25,893 bases of DNA from positions 1 through 25,893 of IMG/VR virus record IMGVR_UViG_3300049927_000107, one strand, 5' to 3'. Position 1 is the first letter of the stretch. Each line of letters begins with the position of its first letter. This DNA is from a virus. Shown here piece by piece: positions 13,665 through 19,962 of the stretch. The position numbers and the translations under genes are program-made. The notes below the pieces were generated by a model. That model searched no databases. It was not told where the DNA came from and was given only the letters and a program-made list of their open reading frames with translations.

Positions 13665-14070
13665 GAAATCGAAAACAAACGGGCATGGCGGCATGGGGCA
13701 TAATTCCAAAGCTGTCGGCATGCTCTGGCTCAGGCGCTCGTACAATGACATTGAGCGAGACCCTGAGATCGATCGCTTCCACTCGATCTTTAATAGAGAG
13801 CGCATCAAGGAAGATGATCTCGCGGCAGTTGCCGGTGTCGCCACAACGACCGTCAAGAACATGTTCGACGGAACAACGCGAAGCCCGCGCCATTCGACCT
13901 TCGCGAAACTTGCCGGCGGCATGGGCTACAAATATGGCCTCACCCGCGATGACGACCAGAAACCAAATTACGAAAAGGAAATCCCGAAGGCTCGGGAGGA
14001 GCGGAAGGGCTACCGCGCATTTTTAGCCAAGAAGCGTGAGCGCGAAGAGCGCAATCAACAGAAGAAGTGA
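13657..14070 (+). CDS. HTH-type phage protein
   Basis: 137 aa, overlapping the preceding gene by 8 nt. N-terminus M-A-K-K-S-K-T-N-G-H-G-G-M-G-H-N-S-K. The HTH spans about 45-80: R-I-K-E-D-D-L-A-A-V-A-G-V-A-T-T-T-V-K-N-M-F-D-G, followed by S-P-R-H-S-T-F-A-K-L-A-G-G-M-G. This layout is familiar from rhizobial prophages. A lysine/arginine/glutamate coiled tail closes the protein. Its first seven residues are shared with the XRE protein that follows. Confidence 0.7.
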   Translation: MAKKSKTNGHGGMGHNSKAVGMLWLRRSYNDIERDPEIDRFHSIFNRERIKEDDLAAVAGVATTTVKNMFDGTTRSPRHSTFAKLAGGMGYKYGLTRDDDQKPNYEKEIPKAREERKGYRAFLAKKREREERNQQKK

Positions 14071-14084
14071 GAGGAACAGGGCTG

Positions 14085-14492
14085 ATGGCAAAGAAATCGA
14101 AGACAGTGCGCAATCCGCGCACTGCAGGCAAGGCAGAAGAAACGATGGGCCACCGCATTCGGCTGCGGCGGGTCGAGCAGCATATGTCGCAATCGGAGTT
14201 GGGCAAAGCGCTGGGCGTCAGTTTTCAGCAGGTCCAGAAATACGAAAAAGGCGTCAATCGTGTTGGCGCAGGCCGCCTTCAGCACATCGCCAGCATTCTG
14301 CAGGTCCCGGTGACGTTCTTTTACGAGGGCACCAATGGCAAGGAGTTGGAGGTCGACAGTCTGCTGTTCTTAGACAGCAAATTCAGCCTGCGGCTGTTGC
14401 GAGCCTATTCCAAGGTCACGGATCAGAAGGTTCAGCGCCAATTTGTCTCGCTGATCGAAAGCGTCGCCGGCATCGAGGCTGCCGCCGACTAG
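14085..14492 (+). CDS. XRE-family transcription regulator
   Basis: 135 aa from ATG 14085, with GAGGAA upstream; an earlier in-frame start at 14067 lacks a good site. The HTH at residues 21-75 is excellent: H-R-I-R-L-R-R-V-E-Q-H-M-S-Q-S-E-L-G-K-A-L-G-V-S-F-Q-Q-V-Q-K-Y-E-K-G, then N-R-V-G-A-G-R-L and I-L-Q-V-P-V-T-F-F. This matches the alphaproteobacterial XRE subgroup with 'GVSFQQVQKYEKG'. The C-terminus is helical. It could control this operon or the lysis-lysogeny decision. Confidence 0.85.
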   Translation: MAKKSKTVRNPRTAGKAEETMGHRIRLRRVEQHMSQSELGKALGVSFQQVQKYEKGVNRVGAGRLQHIASILQVPVTFFYEGTNGKELEVDSLLFLDSKFSLRLLRAYSKVTDQKVQRQFVSLIESVAGIEAAAD

Positions 14493-14499
14493 AGAGCTT

Positions 14500-14566
14500 G
14501 CTCCGGGACTGAGAGATTCCGGCTTAAGGACGTCAGCAGTATTAAGCAACTTTCAGTTCCCGGAGC
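14500..14566 (+). other. Nested hairpin in the gap before 14678
   Basis: GCTCCGGGACTGA (14500-14512) pairs with TCAGTTCCCGGAGC (14553-14566) with one bulged base. Inside it GCTTAA (14522-14527) pairs with TTAAGC (14542-14547). It lies in the 185-nt gap between the XRE gene and the next small gene. It could be a structured leader, a small RNA or a factor-dependent terminator; no U-tract follows. Confidence 0.5.
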
Positions 14567-14677
14567 GAGACCGTGGGTTCATTGCATCGCGTTCGGCGGC
14601 TCCGCCATTGTCAGCGGAGCATTTTATTTTTGAGTTGCGAGGCTGGCATGGTGCTGGCCGCAAAAGAGGAGGCTAGA

Positions 14678-14926
14678 ATGCACGGAACTATGCAGGTGAT
14701 GGATATTACGGGCCATACCACGGTGACGTGGGACCCTGACGTCGCGACGTCGGTCACTGATGCCAGGCGTGAATTCCGGGACTTGATCCGGAGAGGATAT
14801 CAGGCCTTCCGGATGAATGTGGTCTCCGAGAACGGTGTCGTCGTTGAGGAGAAGGGCGAGCGCATTACCGAGTTCGATCCGGTTGCGGGCAAGGTCATGA
14901 TGGTCCCGCATCTGCGGGGCGGCTAA
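14678..14926 (+). CDS. Small hypothetical protein
   Basis: 82 aa from ATG 14678, chosen for GAGGAGG 6 nt upstream; an upstream in-frame GTG (14573) reads through the hairpin. It contains H-T-T-V-T-W-D-P-D-V, A-R-R-E-F-R-D-L-I-R-R-G-Y-Q-A-F and E-F-D-P-V-A-G-K-V-M-M-V-P. The strand-helix-strand pattern with a late V-M-V-P strand is common in phage proteins near virion genes, but no function is known. TAATG overlap with the next gene. Confidence 0.65.
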   Translation: MHGTMQVMDITGHTTVTWDPDVATSVTDARREFRDLIRRGYQAFRMNVVSENGVVVEEKGERITEFDPVAGKVMMVPHLRGG

Positions 14927-15579
14927 TGCCGATCTTCTGGCAGAACCAGACAAACGGGACCGCCCCAATACAGGCGGTCCCGACCTTCGTGACGGCGCAG
15001 GGCCTTAGTCAGCTTTACCAGACACAGATAGCGACAGGCCTGTATCAGCAGGCCATGATGAGCCAGACGACGGCAACCCAATGGGTAATGTCGCCAGCAT
15101 CGACGAATGCATATTGTGACACGGCGACGGGGGATATCTGGGTGGACAATTCGCAATATTACTACTTGGCCCAAGGCCGCGCCGTGGCTTATCGCGTCCG
15201 AACCGAAGAAGAGCGGCTGCGAGAGCAAGAGCGGGTGCGCCAGGCGCAGATCGCTATGGAGCAGAGGGCCCGAGAAACCAAGGCCGCGCTCGCCCGATCG
15301 CGCGAACTGCTTCTTGAGCACCTTACGCCCGACCAGCGCACCACCTTCGAACAGCACAAATGGTTCATCGTTCAAGGCGGCAAGAGCAAGCAGAGATACC
15401 GCATCCGCACGGAGACCTATGCAGGCAACATCGACGTCCTCAATGGCAGCAAGATCAGCCATCGCCTTTGCGTCCATTGCGACAGCATCCCGCTGTATGA
15501 CCATCACCTCGCGCAGAAGCTGGCCCTCGAATATGACGAAGAGCGCCTTCTGCAAATCGCGAACAGGCAAGCCGCATGA
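14926..15579 (+). CDS. Conserved phage-associated hypothetical
   Basis: 217 aa. The N-terminal part is Gln/Thr-rich (Q-L-Y-Q-T-Q-I-A-T-G-L-Y-Q-Q-A). A charged helix follows (E-E-E-R-L-R-E-Q-E-R-V-R). The C-terminal domain is the recognisable part: S-R-E-L-L-L-E-H-L-T-P-D-Q-R, E-Q-H-K-W-F-I-V, G-N-I-D-V-L-N-G and H-R-L-C-V-H. The block 'LL..hLtp.Qr..f..h.wF.V.G....YrI...G.v.Nv..l' is widespread in phage and plasmid proteins without known activity. Translation is coupled on both sides (TAATG, ATGA). Confidence 0.75.
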   Translation: MPIFWQNQTNGTAPIQAVPTFVTAQGLSQLYQTQIATGLYQQAMMSQTTATQWVMSPASTNAYCDTATGDIWVDNSQYYYLAQGRAVAYRVRTEEERLREQERVRQAQIAMEQRARETKAALARSRELLLEHLTPDQRTTFEQHKWFIVQGGKSKQRYRIRTETYAGNIDVLNGSKISHRLCVHCDSIPLYDHHLAQKLALEYDEERLLQIANRQAA

Positions 15580-15785
15580 GCGACCGATGGTTCCGGAATC
15601 ATCGACAGGACTGGATTGCGGAGACGCTGCGCGTGTTCGGATTCATCAACCGTTTTCACATTGAAAAGAAGTTTGGCCTTTCGTCGATGCAGGCGGCACT
15701 CGATCTAAAGCTGTTCATGGCGAACCATCCTGGCGAAATTGAATACAATGCGAGGTCGAAGCGATACGAAACGAGCAACGCATGA
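15576..15785 (+). CDS. Small winged-helix-like protein
   Basis: 69 aa. W-F-R-N-H-R-Q-D-W-I-A-E-T-L-R-V-F-G-F-I-N-R is followed by K-K-F-G-L-S-S-M-Q-A-A-L-D-L-K-L-F and a final A-R-S-K-R-Y. This resembles the DeoR-like HTH found in many alphaproteobacterial phages and genomic islands. ATGA overlaps both neighbours. Confidence 0.7.
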   Translation: MSDRWFRNHRQDWIAETLRVFGFINRFHIEKKFGLSSMQAALDLKLFMANHPGEIEYNARSKRYETSNA

Positions 15786-15997
15786 GCGACGGCCTGTCGA
15801 TCTGGACCATCTATGACAGCCCGCCGGAGTTCCCGGGCCAGTTTGTTGCGATCCTATGGCACGACACAGAGCCGACGAATGTTGCGATGGTCTCGGCGAA
15901 CCTGGAGGCGCTGCGCGCGAACCTGGCGGGGCAGGGACTTGTGAAGCTTTCGCGCTCGCTTGATGACGATCCGAAAATTGTAGAGGTATGGTTATGA
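15782..15997 (+). CDS. Small hypothetical protein
   Basis: 71 aa. I-W-T-I-Y-D-S-P-P-E-F-P-G-Q-F-V-A-I-L-W is an alternating aromatic strand segment, followed by L-E-A-L-R-A-N-L-A-G and a conserved-looking I-V-E-V-W-L end. The beginning resembles small phage proteins with 'WtvYd.P.DyP..fVAr'. Function unknown. Coupled at both ends by ATGA. Confidence 0.65.
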   Translation: MSDGLSIWTIYDSPPEFPGQFVAILWHDTEPTNVAMVSANLEALRANLAGQGLVKLSRSLDDDPKIVEVWL

Positions 15998-16305
15998 AAT
16001 TCCCGGTGCTCATCCAGTTGATCAGGATTTGCAGTCTCGCCATGGCTGGGATCGCATTTGGCCTGGCCATGCTCGCCACCGAGCGTTGGGCTATTATGCT
16101 GCTTTCGTTTGTTGCCGGCGCAAACATTGCTGGCGTCGGGTCTGTTACAGGCGCCCTCAGAATGCGGAAACGTATCAAGGAGCAAACCGATAGCTACAAC
16201 AGGATGAATCAGGCCAGCATGATGCTCCGGTATTCGCTCAGTGACAGCTGGGACAGCACGGAAGAGCAGCCGGTGCGTTCCGAGTACGACCGCTGGATGC
16301 ATTGA
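15994..16305 (+). CDS. Small two-helix membrane protein
   Basis: 103 aa from ATG 15994, chosen for ATGA overlap with the upstream stop (another ATG lies at 15988). Hydrophobic helices at about residues 8-30 (I-C-S-L-A-M-A-G-I-A-F-G-L) and 33-55 (I-M-L-L-S-F-V-A-G-A-N-I-A-G-V), then a basic stretch M-R-K-R-I-K-E-Q and a polar tail. Function unknown; a holin cannot be excluded, but no lysin is nearby. Confidence 0.6.
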   Translation: MKFPVLIQLIRICSLAMAGIAFGLAMLATERWAIMLLSFVAGANIAGVGSVTGALRMRKRIKEQTDSYNRMNQASMMLRYSLSDSWDSTEEQPVRSEYDRWMH

Positions 16306-16424
16306 TGAACCACATACCGGCCACTCTGCTTTTTGAAAAGCTCACGACTTTTCAGGCTGTCGGGCTGGGGCTGGTCTTGCTCGCATTCGTCGCTCTGGTA
16401 ACCTATCTGGACTTAAGGGGATGA
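16305..16424 (+). CDS. Tiny single-pass membrane protein
   Basis: 39 aa, TGATG-coupled to the gene before. One helix: Q-A-V-G-L-G-L-V-L-L-A-F-V-A-L-V-T-Y, ending L-D-L-R-G. The gene is real by position and coupling rather than by homology. Confidence 0.5.
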   Translation: MNHIPATLLFEKLTTFQAVGLGLVLLAFVALVTYLDLRG

Positions 16425-16437
16425 AGCGGAGCGGATT

Positions 16438-16623
16438 ATGGAATTGCGGTGCACCCGCGATCTCGCGCTACGGTTGGGCGCAATCGGCCCGGAGACGATC
16501 GCGCACCATAAGGAATTGAAGAAAGCCGGCCACATGCTGGTGCGGGACACGGAGACGTCCTGGCCGATGTTCTGGCCGTGGGAATTGAGCCGCGATGATA
16601 TGGTCGCCGCGAAATCCAGCTAG
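16438..16623 (+). CDS. Small hypothetical protein
   Basis: 61 aa behind GGAGCGG. It reads R-D-L-A-L-R-L-G-A-I-G-P-E-T-I, then K-K-A-G-H-M-L-V-R and S-W-P-M-F-W-P-W-E-L-S. Its TAG and the stop of the opposing gene share the palindrome CTAG at 16620-16623. Last gene of the rightward operon. Unknown function. Confidence 0.55.
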   Translation: MELRCTRDLALRLGAIGPETIAHHKELKKAGHMLVRDTETSWPMFWPWELSRDDMVAAKSS

Positions 16624-16703
16624 AGGAACGCCGCAAGCCAGAGCAATCCGAGCGCGAGAAAACAGCCAACAATCACGATCGCAACGTCGGTCGAAAAGTT
16701 CAT
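16620..16703 (-). CDS. Tiny membrane protein (27 aa)
   Basis: M-N-F-S-T-D-V-A-I-V-I-V-G-C-F-L-A-L-G, then L-L-W-L-A-A-F-L. One transmembrane helix makes up nearly the whole protein. The ATG at 16703 overlaps the stop of the preceding gene as ATGA, and GGAAGA is upstream. End of the long minus-strand operon, converging with 16438-16623. Confidence 0.5.
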   Translation of the reverse strand: MNFSTDVAIVIVGCFLALGLLWLAAFL

Positions 16704-17023
16704 GATTTTGTCTTCCCGTCATGTTCCGGGCCGGGCAAGCATATCACCGTGTCGGCCATCTTTGTCGGCGTCGGGTTCGATCCATTTCCAAACCGCAGAT
16801 TATAGAGCTGCGCGCCTGCATCAGTAATTGAAAAATCGTGCTGACCGTGCCACGTCACCAAATCTTTCGGGAAGGTCAACGCTGCCCAAATAAGCCGTAT
16901 TGACGCGCCTTGTGGCAGGTTGGGGCTATGCAGCACTTCCATTCGGTTCAAACGATGGACGCCCTTTTGGCGAGACCGCATGAGCAAGTCCAACACCAGC
17001 CATTGTTCATCGGAAAGGTTCAT
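16700..17023 (-). CDS. Small winged-helix-like hypothetical
   Basis: 107 aa. N-S-D-E-Q-W-type beginning (L-S-D-E-Q-W-L-V-L-D-L-L-M-R-S-R), then N-R-M-E-V-L-H-S, I-R-L-I-W-A-A-L and H-D-F-S-I-T-D-A-G-A-Q-L-Y. The closing 'itdaGa.ly' is a common feature of winged-helix proteins. Couples by ATGA to TetR upstream and to the 27-aa gene downstream. Confidence 0.6.
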   Translation of the reverse strand: MNLSDEQWLVLDLLMRSRQKGVHRLNRMEVLHSPNLPQGASIRLIWAALTFPKDLVTWHGQHDFSITDAGAQLYNLRFGNGSNPTPTKMADTVICLPGPEHDGKTKS

Positions 17024-17619
17024 GCCGACACCATCGCAGAACCGTACATCCGCGCCACCACCTTGCGCGCGGTAGCGTTCGGAACGCCGATGCCCCGCAG
17101 AACGAATAGGATGGCCATGGATGCCCGTTCATCGTCCCGGCCATGAGCCATGGTCATGCCCACGATCGCGCCCACCGTGACGCGCGCGGCCCATTTAACC
17201 TCTTTCGGGCTGGCATCGACCGCAGCGCGGATCAGCCGCTCGAATTCGTCGCGGATTCCCTTTTCATAGATCGGCGCGGCCATCGCCGCGCGAACCAGGT
17301 GCAGCCAGTTTAATCTGGTATAGAATACCGCAATTGCCGCCGCGAGCGCGTTCAACGGGTCTTTCTCGGCGCTCGTCCGTTCACGTAATGCGGCAAGATC
17401 GCGCGCCAGCAAATGCGCAAAGACTGCCGCCAGCAATTCGGCCTTGTCCGGGAAATATTTATAGAGCAATCCAGCCGCGACGCCCGCGCGAGCGGCGACC
17501 ATGTCGGTTGTAAAGCCCTCCATTCCAACTTTGGCAATGACATCAATTGCCGATGCGACAATCAAATTGCGCTTTGCCTCAGCTTGGGCGCGCGTCTTCT
17601 CGGTCTCGCGATATGCCAT
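17020..17619 (-). CDS. TetR-family transcription regulator
   Basis: 199 aa. N-terminal DNA-binding domain: R-N-L-I-V-A-S-A-I-D-V-I-A-K-V-G-M-E-G-F-T, then V-A-A-R-A-G-V-A-A-G-L-L-Y-K-Y-F-P-D-K-A-E-L, the textbook TetR HTH. The ligand-binding half is alpha-helical, with V-R-A-A-M-A-A-P-I-Y and R-V-T-V-G-A-I-V-G-M-T-M. TetR regulators sense small molecules and usually repress efflux or fatty-acid genes; none is next to it, so its target is open. Starts 3 nt after the upstream stop. Confidence 0.85.
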   Translation of the reverse strand: MAYRETEKTRAQAEAKRNLIVASAIDVIAKVGMEGFTTDMVAARAGVAAGLLYKYFPDKAELLAAVFAHLLARDLAALRERTSAEKDPLNALAAAIAVFYTRLNWLHLVRAAMAAPIYEKGIRDEFERLIRAAVDASPKEVKWAARVTVGAIVGMTMAHGRDDERASMAILFVLRGIGVPNATARKVVARMYGSAMVSA

Positions 17620-17622
17620 GGC

Positions 17623-17892
17623 TCAATCCACCTGCTTCATGATGGCTTTCATCAGCGCGACTCCGGTCGCGTGAAGCGTGAATTTGTTCAATTCCTCCAA
17701 GGGAAGGCGCAGGATTTCCTCCTGCGTAAAGGCGGAAACGGCGCATACGTCGTGATACATGCTCTGAACGCCGCATTTGGCGACATCGATCATTCGCCGA
17801 TCGTCACTAATACCGCCGCAGGCGTCGCAGGCGCGCCAATGCCGGATATCATGACAGGTATTGAGTTCCACATCGTGGACAATTTTAACCAT
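17623..17892 (-). CDS. Small protein with Cys/His cluster
   Basis: 89 aa. N-terminal V-E-L-N-T-C-H-D-I-R-H-W-R-A-C-D-A-C-G-G, then V-A-K-C-G-V-Q-S-M-Y-H-D-V-C. The four to five cysteines and histidines suggest metal binding. A helical second half (Q-E-E-I-L-R-L-P-L-E-E-L) follows. The leader is G-A-A-A-G-G-G-A-G-type (GAAAGGGAGC), a partial version of the hairpin leader seen upstream in the operon. Confidence 0.65.
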   Translation of the reverse strand: MVKIVHDVELNTCHDIRHWRACDACGGISDDRRMIDVAKCGVQSMYHDVCAVSAFTQEEILRLPLEELNKFTLHATGVALMKAIMKQVD

Positions 17893-18001
17893 GGATTGCT
17901 CCCTTTCGAGTCAAATGATGATGGTTTTTGGGCAATTTGCCTAGATGTTTCAGTCGGTTTAAGGTGCACAGATCACCGCACCCGCCTCCCGCGTGTTCCC
18001 C

Positions 18002-18062
18002 TTTCAGGCGCCGGGACGCCTGCAGTGATAGACCCGGCCGGGACGCCAATCTCGGCCGGGTC
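18002..18062 (-). other. Two strong intercistronic hairpins
   Basis: Read on the minus strand, GACCCGGCCG and CGGCCGGGTC (18053-18062 with 18031-18040) form a 10-bp stem whose 12-nt loop includes ATTGGCG. Next, CAGGCG and CGCCTG (18005-18022) enclose TCCCGG and are followed by AAAGGGGAAC, the same order as the operon's leader hairpins but with no gene directly behind. About 175 bp around this (17893-18066) hold no gene. Confidence 0.6.
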
Positions 18063-18066
18063 GCTT

Positions 18067-18279
18067 TTAGCCCCTTAATGCTTCGTGGTTCGGGTGGATG
18101 CGCCGCAGCGCGGTCTTGATGTCCTTGACCAAGCGTTCGTCCGTGACGTCCCAAAGATCGCGAACGAGCGATGCCGCCACGGAAAGCATGAGTCCGTGCG
18201 CATCATAATCGCCTAGGAAGTAGCAATCGTCATTTCCAGCCAGCCATTCAATGGCATCTCTATATCCGGGCCGCTTCAT
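18067..18279 (-). CDS. Small conserved phage hypothetical
   Basis: 70 aa. R-D-A-I-E-W-L-A-G-N-D-D-C-Y-F-L is followed by L-S-V-A-A-S-L-V-R-D-L-W, V-K-D-I-K-T-A-L-R-R and a basic end. I recall 'YRdAI.WiA.nDd.....d......s..a.LvadlF......va.dl...l' as a frequent small phage protein. Ribosome binding site AGGGAGAACC. Function unknown. Confidence 0.7.
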   Translation of the reverse strand: MKRPGYRDAIEWLAGNDDCYFLGDYDAHGLMLSVAASLVRDLWDVTDERLVKDIKTALRRIHPNHEALRG

Positions 18280-18295
18280 TGGTGGTTCTCCCTAT

Positions 18296-18457
18296 TCAGC
18301 CGTCGACCTCGACGACCTGGATTGTGTCGCCATGGGCCAGAAACGGCAATTCTTGCAGTATCTGGATTGCGACGTCCCGCGCTTCTTCCTCGGTCGCGGC
18401 CATATCGCGCGACAATTCCCCGCCGCTATTCGACAGGATGATATGGTAATGCGTCAT
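18296..18457 (-). CDS. Small hypothetical protein
   Basis: 53 aa from ATG 18457, overlapping the previous stop as ATGA. M-T-H-Y-H-I-I-L-S-N-S-G-G-E is a strand, E-E-E-A-R-D-V-A-I-Q-I-L is a helix and T-I-Q-V-V-E-V-D-G is a strand. A strand-helix-strand mini-fold with an acidic character. Unknown function. Confidence 0.6.
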   Translation of the reverse strand: MTHYHIILSNSGGELSRDMAATEEEARDVAIQILQELPFLAHGDTIQVVEVDG

Positions 18458-18543
18458 AGCGCGCTCCCAATGATGATCATGATGAAGAAAACGCCAATGG
18501 CGACGAAAACCGCCTCCAATTGGCTTAGTCGATATGGATTCAT
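18454..18543 (-). CDS. Tiny membrane protein (29 aa)
   Basis: M-N-P-Y-R-L-S-Q-L-E-A-V, then F-V-A-I-G-V-F-F-I-M-I-I-I-G. A short polar head and one transmembrane helix. It is supported by the full hairpin/AACTGAAAGGGG leader right in front and by ATGA coupling to the next gene. Confidence 0.6.
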   Translation of the reverse strand: MNPYRLSQLEAVFVAIGVFFIMIIIGSAL

Positions 18544-18551
18544 GGTATCTG

Positions 18552-18585
18552 ATCCCCTTTCAGTTAGCGGACCCGCCAAGGTCCG
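18552..18585 (-). promoter_or_regulatory. UUGGCG-loop leader hairpin, copy A
   Basis: Minus strand CGGACC-TTGGCG-GGTCCG (18568-18585), 6 perfect base pairs, then 2 nt and AACTGAAAGGGGAT (18552-18565), which contains the ribosome binding site of the 29-aa gene. In the rest of the intercistronic gap, CATGCCCC/GGGGCATG forms an 8-bp stem upstream. Confidence 0.8.
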
Positions 18586-18644
18586 GTCGGCAGTGTTGCC
18601 GATCATGCCCCGCGCGATGTCGGGGCATGGGCTGCAACGCTGGA

Positions 18645-19001
18645 TTAACGTTCGCTCGGCAAACAGATCACGCCGTTCTCAAACCAGATGGCTACCTCAT
18701 CCAGGGGAAAATCCGTGAAAGTGATGTGCTCGGAATAGACGGCATTGTCATTGCCATCCTCGCAGGTAAGCGTCGCTGTGTTGTTCGTGACCTTCAAGCG
18801 CCAGACTTGAAACTCTTCTGACTTGATCCGGGGGATTGATTGCAACGTGGCGATTTTATCGATCAGCCAATAACATTCGCCGTGCTCGGCGAGATACTGC
18901 ACACCGTCGGTGTAAAGCACGTTGCGGCAAATGCCGTGCCTAAACCACGTTTCAGTCCCGGTAAACTGCGCCAAGTCCGCTTGCGTCAATTTCGCATTCA
19001 T
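18645..19001 (-). CDS. DUF6876-like phage protein
   Basis: 118 aa. L-A-Q-F-T-G-T-E-T-W-F-R-H near the N-terminus, V-L-Y-T-D-G-V-Q-Y-L-A-E-H-G-E-C-Y-W-L-I-D in the middle, F-Q-V-W-R-L-K-V-T, and a final V-A-I-W-F-E-N-G-V-I-C-L. These blocks match what I recall as the DUF6876 family, widespread on phages and plasmids and without known activity. Full length. The leader has AACTGAGAGGGTTT but lacks the UUGGCG loop. Confidence 0.8.
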   Translation of the reverse strand: MNAKLTQADLAQFTGTETWFRHGICRNVLYTDGVQYLAEHGECYWLIDKIATLQSIPRIKSEEFQVWRLKVTNNTATLTCEDGNDNAVYSEHITFTDFPLDEVAIWFENGVICLPSER

Positions 19002-19005
19002 TGTG

Positions 19006-19078
19006 AAACCCTCTCAGTTGCAGATTGCCGATGGCCATCATCAGGCACCGCATCACGGTGCGAGGGGCTTTCGCCCCT
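19006..19078 (-). other. Structured gap between 83-aa and DUF6876 genes
   Basis: Minus strand: AGGGGC-GAAA-GCCCCT (19063-19078), a GNRA-capped stem, then GCACCG/CGGTGC (19045-19061) with a 5-nt loop, then AACTGAGAGGG (in 19006-19019) leading to the DUF6876 start. Each gap of this operon is built from such hairpins. Confidence 0.7.
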
Positions 19079-19084
19079 TTCGGC

Positions 19085-19336
19085 CTAGATGATATAATCG
19101 GCCGGCTTGATGTCGTGGAACCAATTCTTTTCGTTCAAAAAGTCTGCCGCGATTTCTTCCGCTTCGTCATCGTCAAGGCGGACGTCGAGATAAGACCACA
19201 CCGCAACGAACAGCGGTTCAAAGCCGCATTGCCAGCCAACAAAACGCGCATTGGCTGGCATGTCCGCGATGTTGCGTTCGCTCAATGCGTCGTCGACCGC
19301 ATACGCGAGGTACGGCATAACTTGCTCTTTGGTCAT
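19085..19336 (-). CDS. Small conserved phage hypothetical
   Basis: 83 aa. M-P-Y-L-A-Y-A-V-D-D-A-L-S, F-V-G-W-Q-C-G-F-E-P-L-F-V-A-V and D-D-D-E-A-E-E-I-A-A-D-F-L. Acidic, helical, soluble. The last block is typical of a small phage protein with an 'eA...A.dyL..i.w' ending. Preceded by the best hairpin leader of the series. Confidence 0.7.
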   Translation of the reverse strand: MTKEQVMPYLAYAVDDALSERNIADMPANARFVGWQCGFEPLFVAVWSYLDVRLDDDEAEEIAADFLNEKNWFHDIKPADYII

Positions 19337-19340
19337 GGTA

Positions 19341-19373
19341 TTCCCTTTCAGTTATGGAGCGCGCCAACGCTCC
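19341..19373 (-). promoter_or_regulatory. UUGGCG-loop leader hairpin, copy B
   Basis: Minus strand GGAGCG-TTGGCG-CGCTCC (19356-19373), 6 perfect base pairs, then 2 nt and AACTGAAAGGGAA (19341-19353), followed by the ATG at 19336. It begins 7 nt after the stop of the 28-aa gene. Confidence 0.85.
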
Positions 19374-19379
19374 GTCAGG

Positions 19380-19466
19380 TTAAAGAAACAGGATCAGAAG
19401 CCAAAGCGCGGCATTGGAGCCGGCAACGATGGCAACGGCGGCAAGTAATTCAGTCTTGGTTATCAC
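19380..19466 (-). CDS. Tiny membrane protein (28 aa), GTG start
   Basis: GTG at 19466 reads M-I-T-K-T-E-L-L-A-A-V-A-I-V-A-G-S-N-A-A, then L-W-L-L-I-L-F-L. A nearly complete transmembrane helix. The GTG start is fixed by the leader hairpin and AGGGG spaced 5-6 nt ahead. Confidence 0.6.
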   Translation of the reverse strand: MITKTELLAAVAIVAGSNAALWLLILFL

Positions 19467-19471
19467 GGTAG

Positions 19472-19505
19472 CCCCTATCAGTTGAAAGACCAGCGCCAAC
19501 CGGTC
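19472..19505 (-). promoter_or_regulatory. UUGGCG-loop leader hairpin, copy C
   Basis: Minus strand GACCGG-TTGGCG-CTGGTC (19488-19505), six pairs including one G-U, with an extra A-U pair at the base, then AACTGATAGGGG (19472-19483). The stem sequence differs completely from copies A and B while the loop and downstream element are kept, which is a covariation signal. Confidence 0.8.
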
Positions 19506-19518
19506 TCTATTGCCTTAA

Positions 19519-19545
19519 GGCGGGAAGGTCTTTCGACCACCCGCC
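19519..19545 (-). other. GAAA-capped intercistronic hairpin
   Basis: Minus strand GGCGGG-T-GGTC-GAAA-GACC-TT-CCCGCC, a 10-bp stem with a small internal loop and a GAAA tetraloop. It lies right before leader copy C, downstream of the 79-aa gene. Confidence 0.7.
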
Positions 19546-19566
19546 GTAAAGCCGATGATGGGAAGG

Positions 19567-19806
19567 TCAGGCAACGCGCGGCATGTCAGAGTAGCGGCGA
19601 TCAGGTCCGCCCTTGATGGTGCGGGACACGTTGCCATGACGATCAAGCTCTTGAACGTCCAGGCCCATCGCCAGCACGTTAAGCAGCGTGACGCGCGTCA
19701 AGGTCTTGGTCCCTGCGATATCGGCAAAGCACTTCGCCGCGTTGTTAACCGGATACGCCTTTTCCTCGCCGTAAACGTTGCGGATCGATATTTGAACTGT
19801 GATCAT
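19567..19806 (-). CDS. Small conserved phage hypothetical
   Basis: 79 aa from ATG 19806 (a TTG two codons upstream is possible). M-I-T-V-Q-I-S-I-R-N-V-Y-G-E, then K-A-Y-P-V-N-N-A-A-K-C-F-A-D-I-A-G-T-K-T-L-T and L-L-N-V-L-A-M-G. I recall 'iyP.c..A..FA.iaGTKTLt' as a small phage protein of unknown function. Two nucleotides separate it from the upstream stop; GAGAGGG lies inside the previous gene's end. Confidence 0.7.
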   Translation of the reverse strand: MITVQISIRNVYGEEKAYPVNNAAKCFADIAGTKTLTRVTLLNVLAMGLDVQELDRHGNVSRTIKGGPDRRYSDMPRVA

Positions 19807-19808
19807 GA

Positions 19809-19958
19809 TCAAGCCCTCTCAACCGGGTTGCAATGCAGCGTGCCAATCGCCTTTGGCTTGCCGCATGGGCAGAACGTCGATTGCCGTATCGCGATGGTTC
19901 GCGCGTCCTCTTTGGGATGACGCTCTGTCCAATCGATCAGTTCTAGCTTTAGGATCAT
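19809..19958 (-). CDS. Small protein with Cys pair
   Basis: 49 aa. M-I-L-K-L-E-L-I-D-W-T-E-R-H-P, then R-Q-S-T-F-C-P-C-G-K-P-K-A-I-G, then L-H-C-N-P. C-x-C-G-K-P and a later C may form a small zinc knuckle. Preceded by leader hairpin copy D. Confidence 0.6.
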   Translation of the reverse strand: MILKLELIDWTERHPKEDARTIAIRQSTFCPCGKPKAIGTLHCNPVERA

Positions 19959-19962
19959 GTGA

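Noticed and set aside
15994-16424. Holin-lysin cassette
   Set aside because: Two small membrane proteins are present, but no endolysin or spanin was recognised in the window.
17413-18078. 221-aa plus-strand frame opposite TetR
   Set aside because: Antisense to TetR and the Cys/His gene; no homology-like motifs.
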